Shown here in pieces: positions 30,346 through 40,854 of a DNA stretch of 64,000 bases. The position numbers and the translations under genes were made by a program. Every line of letters starts with the position of its first letter. The first letter of the stretch is position 1. Under the pieces are notes generated by a model. It was given only the letters and a program-made list of their open reading frames with translations, was not told the DNA's origin and ran no database searches. The stretch is taken from contig NZ_AQFT02000001.1 of the NCBI RefSeq assembly GCF_000364225.2, positions 1,736,001 to 1,800,000 on the forward strand. The letters are read 5' to 3'. The stretch comes from Eubacterium plexicaudatum ASF492. Lineage in GTDB: Bacteria > Bacillota > Clostridia > Lachnospirales > Lachnospiraceae.

Positions 30346-31665
30346 TTACTTTTTCCTTCGATCAGCAAGAATGTTCTTTTTCATCGTCTTAATTGACTGT
30401 GCCAGCTGCCTTCTGGCCGGGCAGATAAAGCTGCAGCTTCCACATTCCACACATTCCATCCCGTTCCACTTTTCAAACGTCTCTTTATCGCCATGATCCG
30501 AAAACTTCGCAAGTCTGGATGGGATCAAAAGTTCCGGACAGGCATCCACACAACGGCCGCAGTTGATACATGCGGTAGGCGCACAGGCTGCCACTTCATC
30601 TTTCGTCATGCAAAGCAGCGCAGAACTCGTCTTCGTAGCCGGTATGTCCAGCCCAAACAATGCAAATCCCATCATCGGCCCGCCGGCAATCATTTTCTGC
30701 GGAGGCAGTTTGCATCCGCCGGCTGCGTCTAAAATTTCCTGATAATTCGTTCCCGTACATACATAAAAGTTACGCGGATCGCTTACCGCATCACCCGTTA
30801 CGGTAAAAATACGATTCATAACCGGCTTTCCAAGCTTCACCGCATTGCAGACAGCTACAAGTGTCTCTACGTTATCTACAATACAGCCTGCATCTGCAGG
30901 AAGCATTCCGGAATTAATGGATCTGCCTGTAACCGCATAGATCAGCTGGCGTTCTCCGCCCTGCGGATATTTTGTCATCAGTTCCGCTACTTCCAGACGC
31001 GGATCATCCTTCACGATCTCTTCCAGCTTTTCAATACAGTCCTTTTTGTTATTCTCTACACCGAAAATACCTTTTGCCTGCGGAAACAGCTGCAGTACGA
31101 TCTTCATACCTTCTACAAGCTGCTCCGGATTTTCCATCATACGCCGGTAGTCCGAGGTAAGATACGGCTCACATTCCGCACAGTTTGCTATAATGTATTC
31201 GATTTTGTCCGGTTCCTTTGGCGAGAGCTTGACATGCGTCGGGAAACCGGCGCCGCCCATACCTACTACGCCTGCATTTTTGACTTTCTCAATAATTTCC
31301 TCTTTGCTTAATAAGGAAATATTTGGCGACTCCTTGTACTCTACTTCGTTCATCTGACCGTCACTTTCGATTACAATCGAGTTCACAAGATCACCGACCG
31401 GTACACGACGCGGCTCAATCTTTTTAACGGTACCGGATACGGAAGAATGAATCGGAGCCGATACAAATCCCCCTGCCTCAGCAATAACCTGGCCTCTTAA
31501 TACGGTATCACCGACTTTTACGATCGGCTTTGCAGGTGCGCCAATATGCTGTGATACCGGAAATACCAGTTCTCCCTTAGGAAGCAGTTCCTGCACTGGC
31601 TTTTCCTTGGACAATTCCTTTCCTTCGAAAGGATGGACGCCATTTTTAAATGTACGTAATCCCAT
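30346..31665 (-). CDS. rnfC: Rnf complex subunit C (NADH/FMN-binding)
   Basis: A 439-residue cytoplasmic subunit. The N-terminus FKNGVHPFEGKELSKEKPVQ and the barrel-sandwich segment around residues 35-90 (GAPAKPIVKVGDTVLRGQVI) are standard. The Nqo1-like FMN/NADH domain contains VVGMGGAGFPTHVKLSP. Two ferredoxin-type clusters end the protein: CINCGRCVDACPELL and CVECGSCSFICPARRQLAQ. RnfC is where NAD+ is reduced. First gene of the operon; start behind AAGAAGGGGACG. Confidence 0.97.
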   Translation of the reverse strand: MGLRTFKNGVHPFEGKELSKEKPVQELLPKGELVFPVSQHIGAPAKPIVKVGDTVLRGQVIAEAGGFVSAPIHSSVSGTVKKIEPRRVPVGDLVNSIVIESDGQMNEVEYKESPNISLLSKEEIIEKVKNAGVVGMGGAGFPTHVKLSPKEPDKIEYIIANCAECEPYLTSDYRRMMENPEQLVEGMKIVLQLFPQAKGIFGVENNKKDCIEKLEEIVKDDPRLEVAELMTKYPQGGERQLIYAVTGRSINSGMLPADAGCIVDNVETLVAVCNAVKLGKPVMNRIFTVTGDAVSDPRNFYVCTGTNYQEILDAAGGCKLPPQKMIAGGPMMGFALFGLDIPATKTSSALLCMTKDEVAACAPTACINCGRCVDACPELLIPSRLAKFSDHGDKETFEKWNGMECVECGSCSFICPARRQLAQSIKTMKKNILADRRKK

Positions 31666-31926
31666 ATTTTACGTCCCCTTCTTTCTAATTAGTATTTAAA
31701 ACTTGCATGCATATCCTATGCAATTTCACTTGACAATTATAACATACCTTCTCTCTTATATGTATGATTGTATTGTATTTTTCAGAATACAGTTTCTTCT
31801 TAATAATACTTTTGTGAAAAGCGGGGTTACGAAACACATGCATTCATGATATGATAAATTATCTTATCATACAATCTTTTTATTATAATACTTTCCGAAA
31901 AATTGTGCAATATGGAGATAACAAAA

Positions 31927-33019
31927 ATGAAAAATATCAGAAAAAACAATATTTTGACGAAATCACACAAAAACATCGTTATTCCCGCATTTACATTGTT
32001 TCTGGACATTGAAACAACCGGATTTTCCGGTTCCGGAAGCAGGCTCTATCTGATAGGCACCGCTTATATGAAAAATGGTAAACTGATCGGTGAACAGTTT
32101 TTGCGGAAACTCCAAAAGAAGAATCTCTGCTTCTTGCCGCACTGGACAATTTACTTACGCAGTTTGATACGGTTGTTACTTTTTATGGTAATCATTTTGA
32201 TCTTCCATTTCTGGAAAAATGTAAAAAGCGTCTCAATCTTCCATCGGTTAACCATAATATACATTATGTCGACCTATATGAAACGGCCAGAACTTACCGG
32301 CATATTTTCGGATTGGAAAATTATAAGCTAAAAACACTGGAACGGTTTTTGGGAATCAGACGGGACGAGCCTTACGACCCGGCAGAACTGACAAAATATA
32401 TGAAACTTATGTCAGACAGCCGCAGGAAGATCTGCTGCATCTATTGCTGACGCACAACTTAAACGATATCCTTGGAATGATCCGGCTGCTTTCCCTTTCC
32501 GCATTTGACTCCTTTTTTAACGGCGGCTTTACTCCTGTGGAATGCACGCTGGAATCGTTCCGGAAAATGGATGGTTCCGCAGGCAAAGAACTGTCTGTCT
32601 CCTGCCGGATTGATACGGCGCTTCCGGCTGCCGTTTCATGCAAGAACGACTGTTTTTATCTGCATGCCGAAAAAAACAGCGCCTGTCTGCGGATTCCGCT
32701 TCTGGAAAGCACGTTAAAGTATTTTTATCCGGATTACAGAAATTATTACTATCTGCCGGACGAAGATATGGCCATTCATAAAAGCGTCGCGTTTTATGTG
32801 GATGCATCACACCGCGAAAAAGCAAAAGCCGCAAACTGCTATGGTAAAAAAACAGGCATGTTCCTTCCTCAGTATGAAGAAGTTATCACGCCTGCACTTT
32901 CTGCCCATTATAAGGCTCCGTTGTTATATTTTGAATGGAAGGACACATTTGAAAAGGATCTGACGCTGATCAAACGTTATTGCATGCATATACTGCAAAT
33001 ACTGCAAAAAGGAATATAG
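31927..33019 (+). CDS. YprB-like ribonuclease-H-fold protein (two frameshifts)
   Basis: About 364 residues after repairing two one-base losses: in the T run at 32098-32102 and the A run at 32393-32396. The restored frame starts at 31927 (GGAGAT upstream). It reads FLDIETTGFSGSGSRLYLIG, then FFAETPKEESLLLAALDNLL, VVTFYGNHFDLPFLEKCKKR, ENYKLKTLERFLGI, and then LHLLLTHNLNDILGMIRLLS. DIETTG plus the YGNHFDLPFL motif define the DnaQ-like exonuclease fold of the YprB family. The C-terminal 150 residues are a family-specific domain. The gene faces away from the rnf operon. Likely role: nucleic acid processing. Confidence 0.75.
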
Positions 33020-33029
33020 CAAAACGGTC

Positions 33030-33809
33030 TTATTTTACTCCTTTAATAAAGAAAAACGAAGAAGATCTCTCATAATTGAGTTCTTTATAATTCATAATCT
33101 GCTCCGTGCTGCCGATAAATAAAATCCCGTCTTTTTCAGCGCCTGATTAAACTTGATATAAATCTCTTCCTTTGCATCATCCGTAAAATAAATAACGACG
33201 TTTCTGCATACGATCATATCACATGCAGTCGGATATGCATCACGCAGCAGATTGTGTTCTTTAAATTCCACACGCTTTTTAACATCATCGGAAATCTGAT
33301 AAGAAGCGCCGATTTTCGTAAAATATTTCTTCTTTAAATCATCCGGCACATTAGCAATGCTTTTTCATTATACAGCCCAACCCGTGCCTTCTCCAATACC
33401 TGTTTGTCAATATCTGTCGCAATAATATGTATCTGATTCAACGGAATGTGTTTGGACAGCGCCATGACAAGTGAATACGGCTCATCTCCGGTAGAACATG
33501 CCGCACTCCAGATTTTCAGGTTTTTACCGAATTTTTAATTAATTCCGGAAATACTTTTTTATCCAAAATCGCCCACTGATCAGGATTGCGGTAAAACTCA
33601 GATACATTAATCGTCAGAAAATTCACAAATTGTTCCAGTACCGCCTTATCGTTCTTTAAAAGCGATACATACTGATCATATGATTTCGCCGCTGTCTTGC
33701 CAATCAGCGTGTCAATCCGGCGTTTCATCTGCTTTTCTTTGTAGCAGTTTAAATCAATTTTTGTTAAGTTCAATACGTCTTTTTTAAATTTTTCGTAATT
33801 TTCAAACAT
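33030..33809 (-). CDS. cheR: CheR chemoreceptor methyltransferase (three frameshifts)
   Basis: About 260 residues after adding one base to each of three runs, at 33132-33136, 33361-33365 and 33532-33536. The repaired product starts at 33809 (MFENYEKFKKDV, GGGAGAG upstream). The N-terminal domain contains FLTINVSEFYRNPDQWAILD. The SAM-binding domain has KIWSAACSTGDEPYSLVMAL, then CDMIVCRNVVIYFTD. The end reads GILFIGSTEQIMNYKELNY. CheR methylates glutamates of chemoreceptors, opposite to the CheB at 63.1 kb. It is 20-30 kb from the other che genes. The ORF pieces alone would look like fragments. Confidence 0.85.
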
Positions 33810-33896
33810 TCGGTCCGGACTCTCCCATACTAAAATATTGTTATTAGTGATAAAAACAGCATATAAACAACCATGCTGCTTATATGCCGTACTGTT

Positions 33897-33931
33897 TATT
33901 GCAGCTGACCGCAATGGTCAGACTGCAATAT
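33897..33931 (-). terminator. Terminator between rpsA and cheR
   Basis: TATTGCAG-C-TGACC (from 33897) pairs with GGTCA-GA-CTGCAATA (to 33931), with a small bulge. It follows the rpsA stop on the minus strand by 8 bases. Confidence 0.6.
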
Positions 33932-33938
33932 CTTTTTA

Positions 33939-35021
33939 TTACTCTTCTTCTGCCTGCACAGCATTTTCTTCCTGAATTAATGCTTTCATGCTTAAGCTGA
34001 TCTTGCGTTCCGCTTCGTTGAAGTCGACAATTTTTGCTTCAATTTCCTGTCCTGCTTTTAATACATCGGACGGTTTGTCGATATGTTCTTTGGAAATCTG
34101 GGATACATGAAGCAATGCGTCAATCCCAGGAGCAAGTTCAACAAATGCACCAAAGTCTGTCATTCTTGCAACTTTTCCGGTAATAATCGTTCCTGCCGCG
34201 AATTTTTCCGTAGCGTTGTTCCAAGGATTATCTTCCGGGAATTTCATACTGAGCGCAATCTTTGTTTCATTGATATCTTTGATAAATACCTTTACAACGT
34301 CACCGACTTTAAATGCCTTTTTCGGACTTTCCACACGTCCCCAGGACATTTCCGAGATATGGAGCAGACCATCTGCGCCGCCCAGATCAATAAATGCACC
34401 AAAGTCCGTAACATTTTTTACGGTTCCTTCCATCACATCACCAACATTGATTCTTTCGAACAATGCTTTGCGCTGTTCTTCTTTCTTTGCAACCAGAAGC
34501 TGCTTGCGGTCACCGATAATGCGTCTTCTTCTAGGATTGAACTCGGTAATAACAAACTCAATTTCCTGTCCGTCATACTTGGTCAGATCTTTTTCATATA
34601 CATCGGACACCAGGCTGGACGGAATAAACACTCTTGCTTCATCTACAATCACACTCAAGCCGCCGTTTAATACCTGTGCTACCTTTGCGGTCAGCACTTC
34701 CTGATTTTCGAATGCTTCTTCCAGTCGTTTGCTTCCTTTTTCAGCGGCAAGACGTTTATACGTTAAGAGTACCTGTCCGTCGCCATCATTTACTTTTAAA
34801 ACTTTTGCCTCCATAGTACTGCCGACTTCTACTAAAGTCGTAAGATCAACGTTTGGTTCATTGGTGTATTCACTGCGCGAAATGATACCATCTGACTTGT
34901 AACCGATATTAAGCACGATTTCGTCTGGTTTTACATCGATAACAGTACCTTCAACAACCTCCCCGTTTCTTATTGTTTTAAAAGATTCTTCCAACATTTG
35001 TTCAAAGCTTTGTTCTGACAT
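33939..35021 (-). CDS. rpsA: Ribosomal protein S1-type protein with four S1 domains
   Basis: A 360-residue protein. The start at 35021 (MSEQSFEQMLEESF) follows GAGGAGG, which lies inside the end of ispH, overlapping it by 20 bases. Four OB-fold S1 motifs follow one another: about residues 17-83 (GEVVEGTVIDVKPDEIVLNI), 100-165, 185-255 (GDVMEGTVKNVTDFGAFIDL) and 270-340 (GTIITGKVARMTDFGAFVEL). It binds mRNA and helps initiation in the 30S subunit. In many Clostridia ispH and rpsA are fused; here they are separate but translationally overlapped. Confidence 0.93.
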   Translation of the reverse strand: MSEQSFEQMLEESFKTIRNGEVVEGTVIDVKPDEIVLNIGYKSDGIISRSEYTNEPNVDLTTLVEVGSTMEAKVLKVNDGDGQVLLTYKRLAAEKGSKRLEEAFENQEVLTAKVAQVLNGGLSVIVDEARVFIPSSLVSDVYEKDLTKYDGQEIEFVITEFNPRRRRIIGDRKQLLVAKKEEQRKALFERINVGDVMEGTVKNVTDFGAFIDLGGADGLLHISEMSWGRVESPKKAFKVGDVVKVFIKDINETKIALSMKFPEDNPWNNATEKFAAGTIITGKVARMTDFGAFVELAPGIDALLHVSQISKEHIDKPSDVLKAGQEIEAKIVDFNEAERKISLSMKALIQEENAVQAEEE

Positions 35022-35866
35022 ACTTTTGAACCTCCTCAATAATTTTCTTTGGGGTGGAAGCCCCTGCGGTAATACCTACGTTATCAATGTGACCAGTCTC
35101 AGATAAATGCAAATCTGCTGCGGTCTGTATATAGTAAGTATTTGCACATTCTTCTTTGCATATCTCATACAGTTTCTGCGTATTGGAACTGCTCCTTCCT
35201 CCAATGACAATCATAATGTCGGAAGTTTCTGCCAGACTTGCTGCTTCATTCTGCCGTTCTTCTGTAGCGTTACAAATTGTATTCAATACACGTATATCTC
35301 TAATATACCCTTTTTTTTGAATAATTTCAACTAATTCTTGAAATTTCTTGTAATTAAAAGTCGTTTGTGCCACAATACACACTTTTTGCCGGATTTCGGC
35401 TCAAAATTTTCTGCTTCCTCCTGATCTGCAATCACGGTTGTAAATTCCGGATCACACCATCCCCGGATACCTTCCACCTCCGGATGCCGGGCGCTTCCAA
35501 TGATTACGATCTCATAACCGTCATTTGAAAATTCTTCTACGATCTGATGGATTTTCAGAACAAACGGACAGGTAGCATCCTCAATCTCAAATCCGGCCTG
35601 TTCCAGCCTTTGGTAAATCTCTTTGGACACTCCGTGGGACCGGATAATAACCGTGCCCCCCTTTTTTCTTTGTTCTTCCGTAAGCGTTTCCAGGTCATCA
35701 AGTACCGTAACGCCCTTTTCCTTAAGATCTTTGACAACTTCTTCGTTATGGATGATCGGTCCGTAAGTATAAATAGGCCCGTCTTTTATATCGGCCTGTT
35801 CATAGACTTTGTTAACCGCCCGTTTTACTCCAAAACAAAATCCGGCGCTTTTTGCTACTGTAATGT

Positions 35867-35870
<4 letters not shown>
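35002..35870 (-). CDS. ispH: 4-hydroxy-3-methylbut-2-enyl diphosphate reductase (frameshifted)
   Basis: 289 residues after adding one base to the run at 35383-35387. The two halves join as KSGKKVCIVAQTTFNYKKFQ. Iron-sulfur ligands: Cys12 in SAGFCFGVKRAV, Cys about 96 in EDATCPFVLKIHQ, and the third Cys in NTICNATEERQNEA. The active-site motif TYGPIIHNEEVV and the two HxxxGxP-like strands are complete. This is the last enzyme of the MEP isoprenoid pathway, giving IPP and DMAPP. Start overlaps the cmk stop (ATGA). Confidence 0.92.
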
Positions 35871-36561
<691 letters not shown>

Positions 36562-37842
36562 CTATGAAATACCGCATTCCTTTTTCTGCGGCGTTTCATC
36601 CGTTTGTCCTGCCTGTCCTGCGCTCAATCCGGCCAGATATCCGCTGGACCACGCAATCTGCAGATTAAATCCTCCGGTCATAGCGTCTACGTCCATTAAT
36701 TCGCCTGCAAAGTACAGTCCTTTTACCCGTTTTGATTCCATTGTAGACGGATGGATTTCCTTTACATGGATACCGCCTCGCGTAATAATTGCTTCGTTAA
36801 AATCGCGAAAACCTGTCAGTGTAGCAGGAAAATTCCTGAGTATTTCGATCAGATGTTTTCTTTCTTCCTTTGTAATTTCATTCACTTTTCGTTCCGGATC
36901 AATTCCGCTTAAATCAATCAGCACCGGAATCATCTTGGCCGGCAGCAGCTGATGCAGCGCATTTTTAAACTGCTTATTCCGTGCCTGTTCAAAATCGCGC
37001 AAAATCCGCCTGTCAAGCTGTTCCTGCGTTAAGGCGGGCTTTAAATCCACTGACAGCCGCAGCGGGCCTTTGTGCAGCCGGTCGTTAATCACCGCACTCG
37101 CACGCAGCATCAAAGGTCCGCTGACGCCAAAATGCGTAAACAGCAGTTCTCCAAATTCATCATACAGCGTTTTGCATCCGTCCAAAACACGGGCACGTAC
37201 ATTTTTTAACGTCAAACCCTGAAGCTTTGGGATATAGGATTCTTCCGTATACATGGCCGTCAGGCTCGGCACCGGTTTGATCAGTGTATGCCCGAACTGC
37301 TCGGCAAACAGATATCCGTCTCCGGTCGAACCGGTTGCAGGATAGGAAAGTCCGCCCGTAGCCAGAATCACTTTTGAGGCCGAATAGGTTTTGTGATTCC
37401 TATCCGTTACATAAAATGTTTCGTTTTCCTTTGTAACGGACGTAACTCTGGTATGCAGACGCACATCTACCTGCAGACGCTCCAGTTCTTTTGCAAGTGT
37501 ACGGATAATATCCGAAGCATGATCCGATACCGGAAACACGCGTCCGCCCCGTTCCGTTTTTAGAGGCGTGTGATTTTGTTCGAAAAAATCCATTACCTGA
37601 AAATTATCATACGTATAAATCGCACCGTACATAAACTTCGCATTTCTGACGATCTGTTCGAAAATCTCTTCGGTATCACAGGCATTTGTCACATTACAGC
37701 GTCCTTTGCCCGTAATATACAGCTTCTTTCCAAGCTTTTCATTGCGTTCTAATAACAGAACACCACAGCCCTGCATGGCTGCCGCAGCCGCGGCCATCAT
37801 TCCTGCCGCACCGCCGCCTATTACTATAATCTGTTCGGACAT
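36562..37842 (-). CDS. HI0933-like (BaiN-type) flavoprotein oxidoreductase
   Basis: A 426-residue protein; start at 37842 (MSEQIIVIGGGAAGMMAAAA) with AAGGAG upstream. The N-terminal GGGAAG dinucleotide-binding motif binds FAD. LERNEKLGKKLYITGKGRCN and the later ILATGGLSYPATGSTGDGYL are the family hallmarks, as is the C-terminal GGFNLQIAWSSGYLAG. Members are FAD-dependent reductases of unknown or bile-acid-related substrates (BaiN). The substrate here cannot be told. It is co-transcribed with cmk (15-base gap). Confidence 0.88.
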   Translation of the reverse strand: MSEQIIVIGGGAAGMMAAAAAAMQGCGVLLLERNEKLGKKLYITGKGRCNVTNACDTEEIFEQIVRNAKFMYGAIYTYDNFQVMDFFEQNHTPLKTERGGRVFPVSDHASDIIRTLAKELERLQVDVRLHTRVTSVTKENETFYVTDRNHKTYSASKVILATGGLSYPATGSTGDGYLFAEQFGHTLIKPVPSLTAMYTEESYIPKLQGLTLKNVRARVLDGCKTLYDEFGELLFTHFGVSGPLMLRASAVINDRLHKGPLRLSVDLKPALTQEQLDRRILRDFEQARNKQFKNALHQLLPAKMIPVLIDLSGIDPERKVNEITKEERKHLIEILRNFPATLTGFRDFNEAIITRGGIHVKEIHPSTMESKRVKGLYFAGELMDVDAMTGGFNLQIAWSSGYLAGLSAGQAGQTDETPQKKECGIS

Positions 37843-37876
37843 CCCTGACTCCTTAACATCCAATCCCGTGCATCTT

Positions 37877-38802
37877 TTAAACATCCGGATCTCCTGCATA
37901 TGCATAATGCATTTTTAATTTGTCATCCATATAATCTATTTCATCATTTTCATATACCTGATAATCCTCCCAGATCTGCTCCAACGATTCAAGCGTATCG
38001 GCAACTTCATCCTGTCTGCGCATACACAAAGCCACAATCAGAGCATTAATTACACTCAAAGGCGCTACTAAGGAATCTACCATAGACACCATATCGCTTT
38101 CCGCAATCAGGTTGCAGGAAGAATAAAGATTCATCGGAGAATGGACGCTGTCTGTTATTGTAATTACCTTTGCATTCCGGTTATTTGCAAATTCCAGAGC
38201 CTTTAGCGTACGCAGTGAATAACGCGGAAAGCTGATGCCGATCATAACATCATCTTTGCCGATCCGTACCATCTGTTCAAACAGTTCGCTGGAATTATTG
38301 GTATGCAGCAGTATCACCTGATCAAAATATAATTGAAATAAAATGCAAGAAACGCTGCAAGCGGCGCGCAGCTGCGGATTCCGATAATATAAATCCGTCT
38401 GGCTGTTAAAATGGTTTCCACCGCAAGCTCAAATGCATTCTGATCAATCCCTTCCAATGTTCCCTTGATTTTTTCCATATCTGCCTTTAACACGGACTCC
38501 AGCACTCTGGAACGGCTGATTCTGCCAAAGGTGACATCCATTTGCTGAACTGCGTCCAGCTTTGTGCGCACCATCTCCTCCAAAGCTTTTTGAAACTGCG
38601 GGTATCCTTTGTATCCCAGTTGTGCGGCAAAGCGCACAACCGTAGATTCACTGACGCCTACGACTTCTCCCAGCTTTGCGGCCGTCAGAAATACCGCCTG
38701 ATCATAATTGTCCGTAATATAGGCCGCCAGAAGCTTCTGACCTTTGCTCATAGCGCTGTAACGCTCATTAATGCGATTGGTCAGTTCATTTGTATTGCCC
38801 AT
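37877..38802 (-). CDS. MurR/RpiR-family transcriptional regulator (frameshifted)
   Basis: 308 residues after adding one base to the run at 38334-38337. The N-terminal HTH_6 domain reads GQKLLAAYITDNYDQAVFLT then VGVSESTVVRFAAQLGYKGY, the recognition helix. The C-terminal SIS sugar-phosphate domain spans RRIYIIGIRSCAPLAAFLAF to FPRYSLRTLKALEFANNRNA. Such proteins sense phosphorylated sugars such as MurNAc-6-P and control amino-sugar genes. Neighbouring the L,D-transpeptidase gene fits a cell-wall theme. The start at 38802 is 11 bases from the transpeptidase stop. Confidence 0.85.
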
Positions 38803-38812
38803 TGCCTTCTGC

Positions 38813-40761
38813 CTATGCTCCGACAGCAGCAGAAGCTGCTGTGGCCGTGATCGTTCTGATATATTGTGTGGTATAGCCAAATTCATCCGTATAAGTATAA
38901 ACGATTTTGTAAATACCAGTATCGGAAATAATCAAATCCAGTCCTGCTGCCAGCATCAGATCCAGCTCCTTAACACCTGCATTCATCTGGTATGTGACCT
39001 GATACCGGATGCCTTCCGTTTTTTTGTCACTCTTTGCGTACCGTCGGACATTGAGATGATCGACTGTACAACTACATTTTCCAGAGGTTTTATAATCGTA
39101 CCGACCGGACAGCTCTCATCTGCCGGAGCCAGAATCGTATGCATCGTTGAGACTGCTGTCGGTTCCGTTACGGACGGCAGTCCTGTCTTAGGCGGTTCTG
39201 TTGGATCCGTCGAATTATTTACCGGCTGTTCCGGTTCCGTCGGGTTTACCGGTTCTTCCGGTTCCGTTGGTATTACAGGCTGTTCCGGTTCCGTCGGTAT
39301 TACAGGTTCTTCCGGTTCCGTCGGGTTTACCGGTTCCTCCGGCTCTTCTTCAGCCAAAACAAGCTTTCTCTTTTTCTCACAGACAAGGTACTTGCCGGTT
39401 TTTAAACTTTTTTCAGGATTGGAACAATAATACTTAACCGTATAAGTTCCCGGTTCCGCTAATTTATAAGAAGCATTCTTGGAAACGGTTTTCACATTTC
39501 CATCCGGATCCGTTACTTTTATACTGATTTTGGAGGTCATGCTTTTCCCTGAGGCCAGCTTTGCGGTCACACCGGAAATCAGCTTTTTATAATTCACCGT
39601 TGTTGTTCCGGCTTTCAGCTCAATCGCCGCAAAATTATCCGTACTTTTGATCACCGGCTTTTTCGTATCTTTTACTATGATTTTCATGTATTCCTGCGTG
39701 ACAAGTTTATTTGTCGGATTTTTCAGATAATACATAATTCGATACGATCCGGTATGGTTCAGCTTCAAAGTTTCCGCGCGTACACCTTTGTATTCTTTTT
39801 CTCCCGGTTTGCGTATCTTTGTAACGATTTTATCGGTCAATACGGTACCCATGGAATTTTTCGCCGTGATCTTGGAACGTAGATTGACGGTAGACTTATA
39901 TTCTTTCGTAATCTCTTTGCGTACGCCCGATATGACAGCTTTGCTCGCATCGCCTACCGTGTAGGTCACGGTTACAGAAGCAGTTCTGCCAAAAGAATCC
40001 GTCAGTGAATACGTCACGGGATAACTGCCCATCTGTTTTGTATTGACAGAACCGGAAGTATGAATCCACGCATTGCTCAGCTTATTGCCCGCAGAGTCAT
40101 ATGCCTGCATTTCTACCGGTGTAAATTTTGCGTTATACTGCGCTTTCACACTTTTGCTTTTTACGACAATTTTCGGCTGCGTATTTTTCGTCGCATATGT
40201 ATTATTCGGATCCGGGTCTGTCGGATCCCACCCCATACTCACCGACGTGCTTACTTTGATGGATGCCGGTTTACCCAGCGGATCATCACCGGAATTTCCA
40301 TTAAAAATAATGACTTTTGTCCGCAGCGGACAATTATCATAAATCCACTTCGCGGCAGCGGTTGTGACACGCACACAGCCGTGGGATGCCAGTGATCCGA
40401 GCTTGTTGTACTGTACATACGACTGCGTTGTTTTATTCTGCTGATAATACCATACGGAGTGGAACAGAATGGAACCGGTAATTCTTGTACAGTATTGTCC
40501 GTAACTCGGCCCGTCCAGTGTCCACCATGTATACTTATTCATCGTATAAAACGTCCCGATCGGCGTCGCATACCCTGCTGAACACACAAACGCCGTATAT
40601 GGCTTATCATCATGTGTATATGCGGTAACCACATTGGTTCCCTTGTTTACTTTCAGATAGTAATTCCCCGTTTCTGCTTTTACATTCGTCTGAAAACCCA
40701 AAATCATCATACAGCATAAAAAGCAAAACAGTATGCTGCGCAGCAGAGTCTTCTTTTTCAT
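38813..40761 (-). CDS. L,D-transpeptidase, YkuD type, with Ig-like repeats (frameshifted near the end)
   Basis: About 649 residues after adding one base to the run at 39019-39025; without it the frame ends early at 38983. Start at 40761 behind GGGAGG. A signal peptide (LLRSILFCFLCCMMILGFQT) precedes the YkuD domain (residues about 30-150). Its catalytic motif is LGSLASHGCVRVTTAAAKWI, with the nucleophilic Cys. Ig-like beta domains follow (residues about 165-480) and then a Pro/Glu-rich spacer with five PTEPEEPV/PTEPEQPV repeats. A last beta-domain is restored by the repair (GVKELDLMLAAGLDLIISDT). It cross-links peptidoglycan 3-3. Confidence 0.87.
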
Positions 40762-40810
40762 AGTTACCTCCCTGGTCGATTGTAAAATCACAATCAAATC
40801 TTATTTGATA

Positions 40811-40847
40811 TAAAAGGTGCTGCAAACGCTGTTCACAACACCTTTTA
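40811..40847 (-). terminator. Terminator after oadA
   Basis: TAAAAGGTG near 40811 pairs with CACCTTTTA ending at 40847, across an 18-base loop. It lies 8 bases after the oadA stop on the minus strand. Confidence 0.55.
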
Positions 40848-40854
40848 CGAATCA

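Noticed and set aside
31666..31926. Promoter or riboswitch upstream of rnfC
   Set aside because: A TTATAAT is present on the minus strand but no -35 at a proper distance. I could not recognise any conserved riboswitch core in this 260-base gap.
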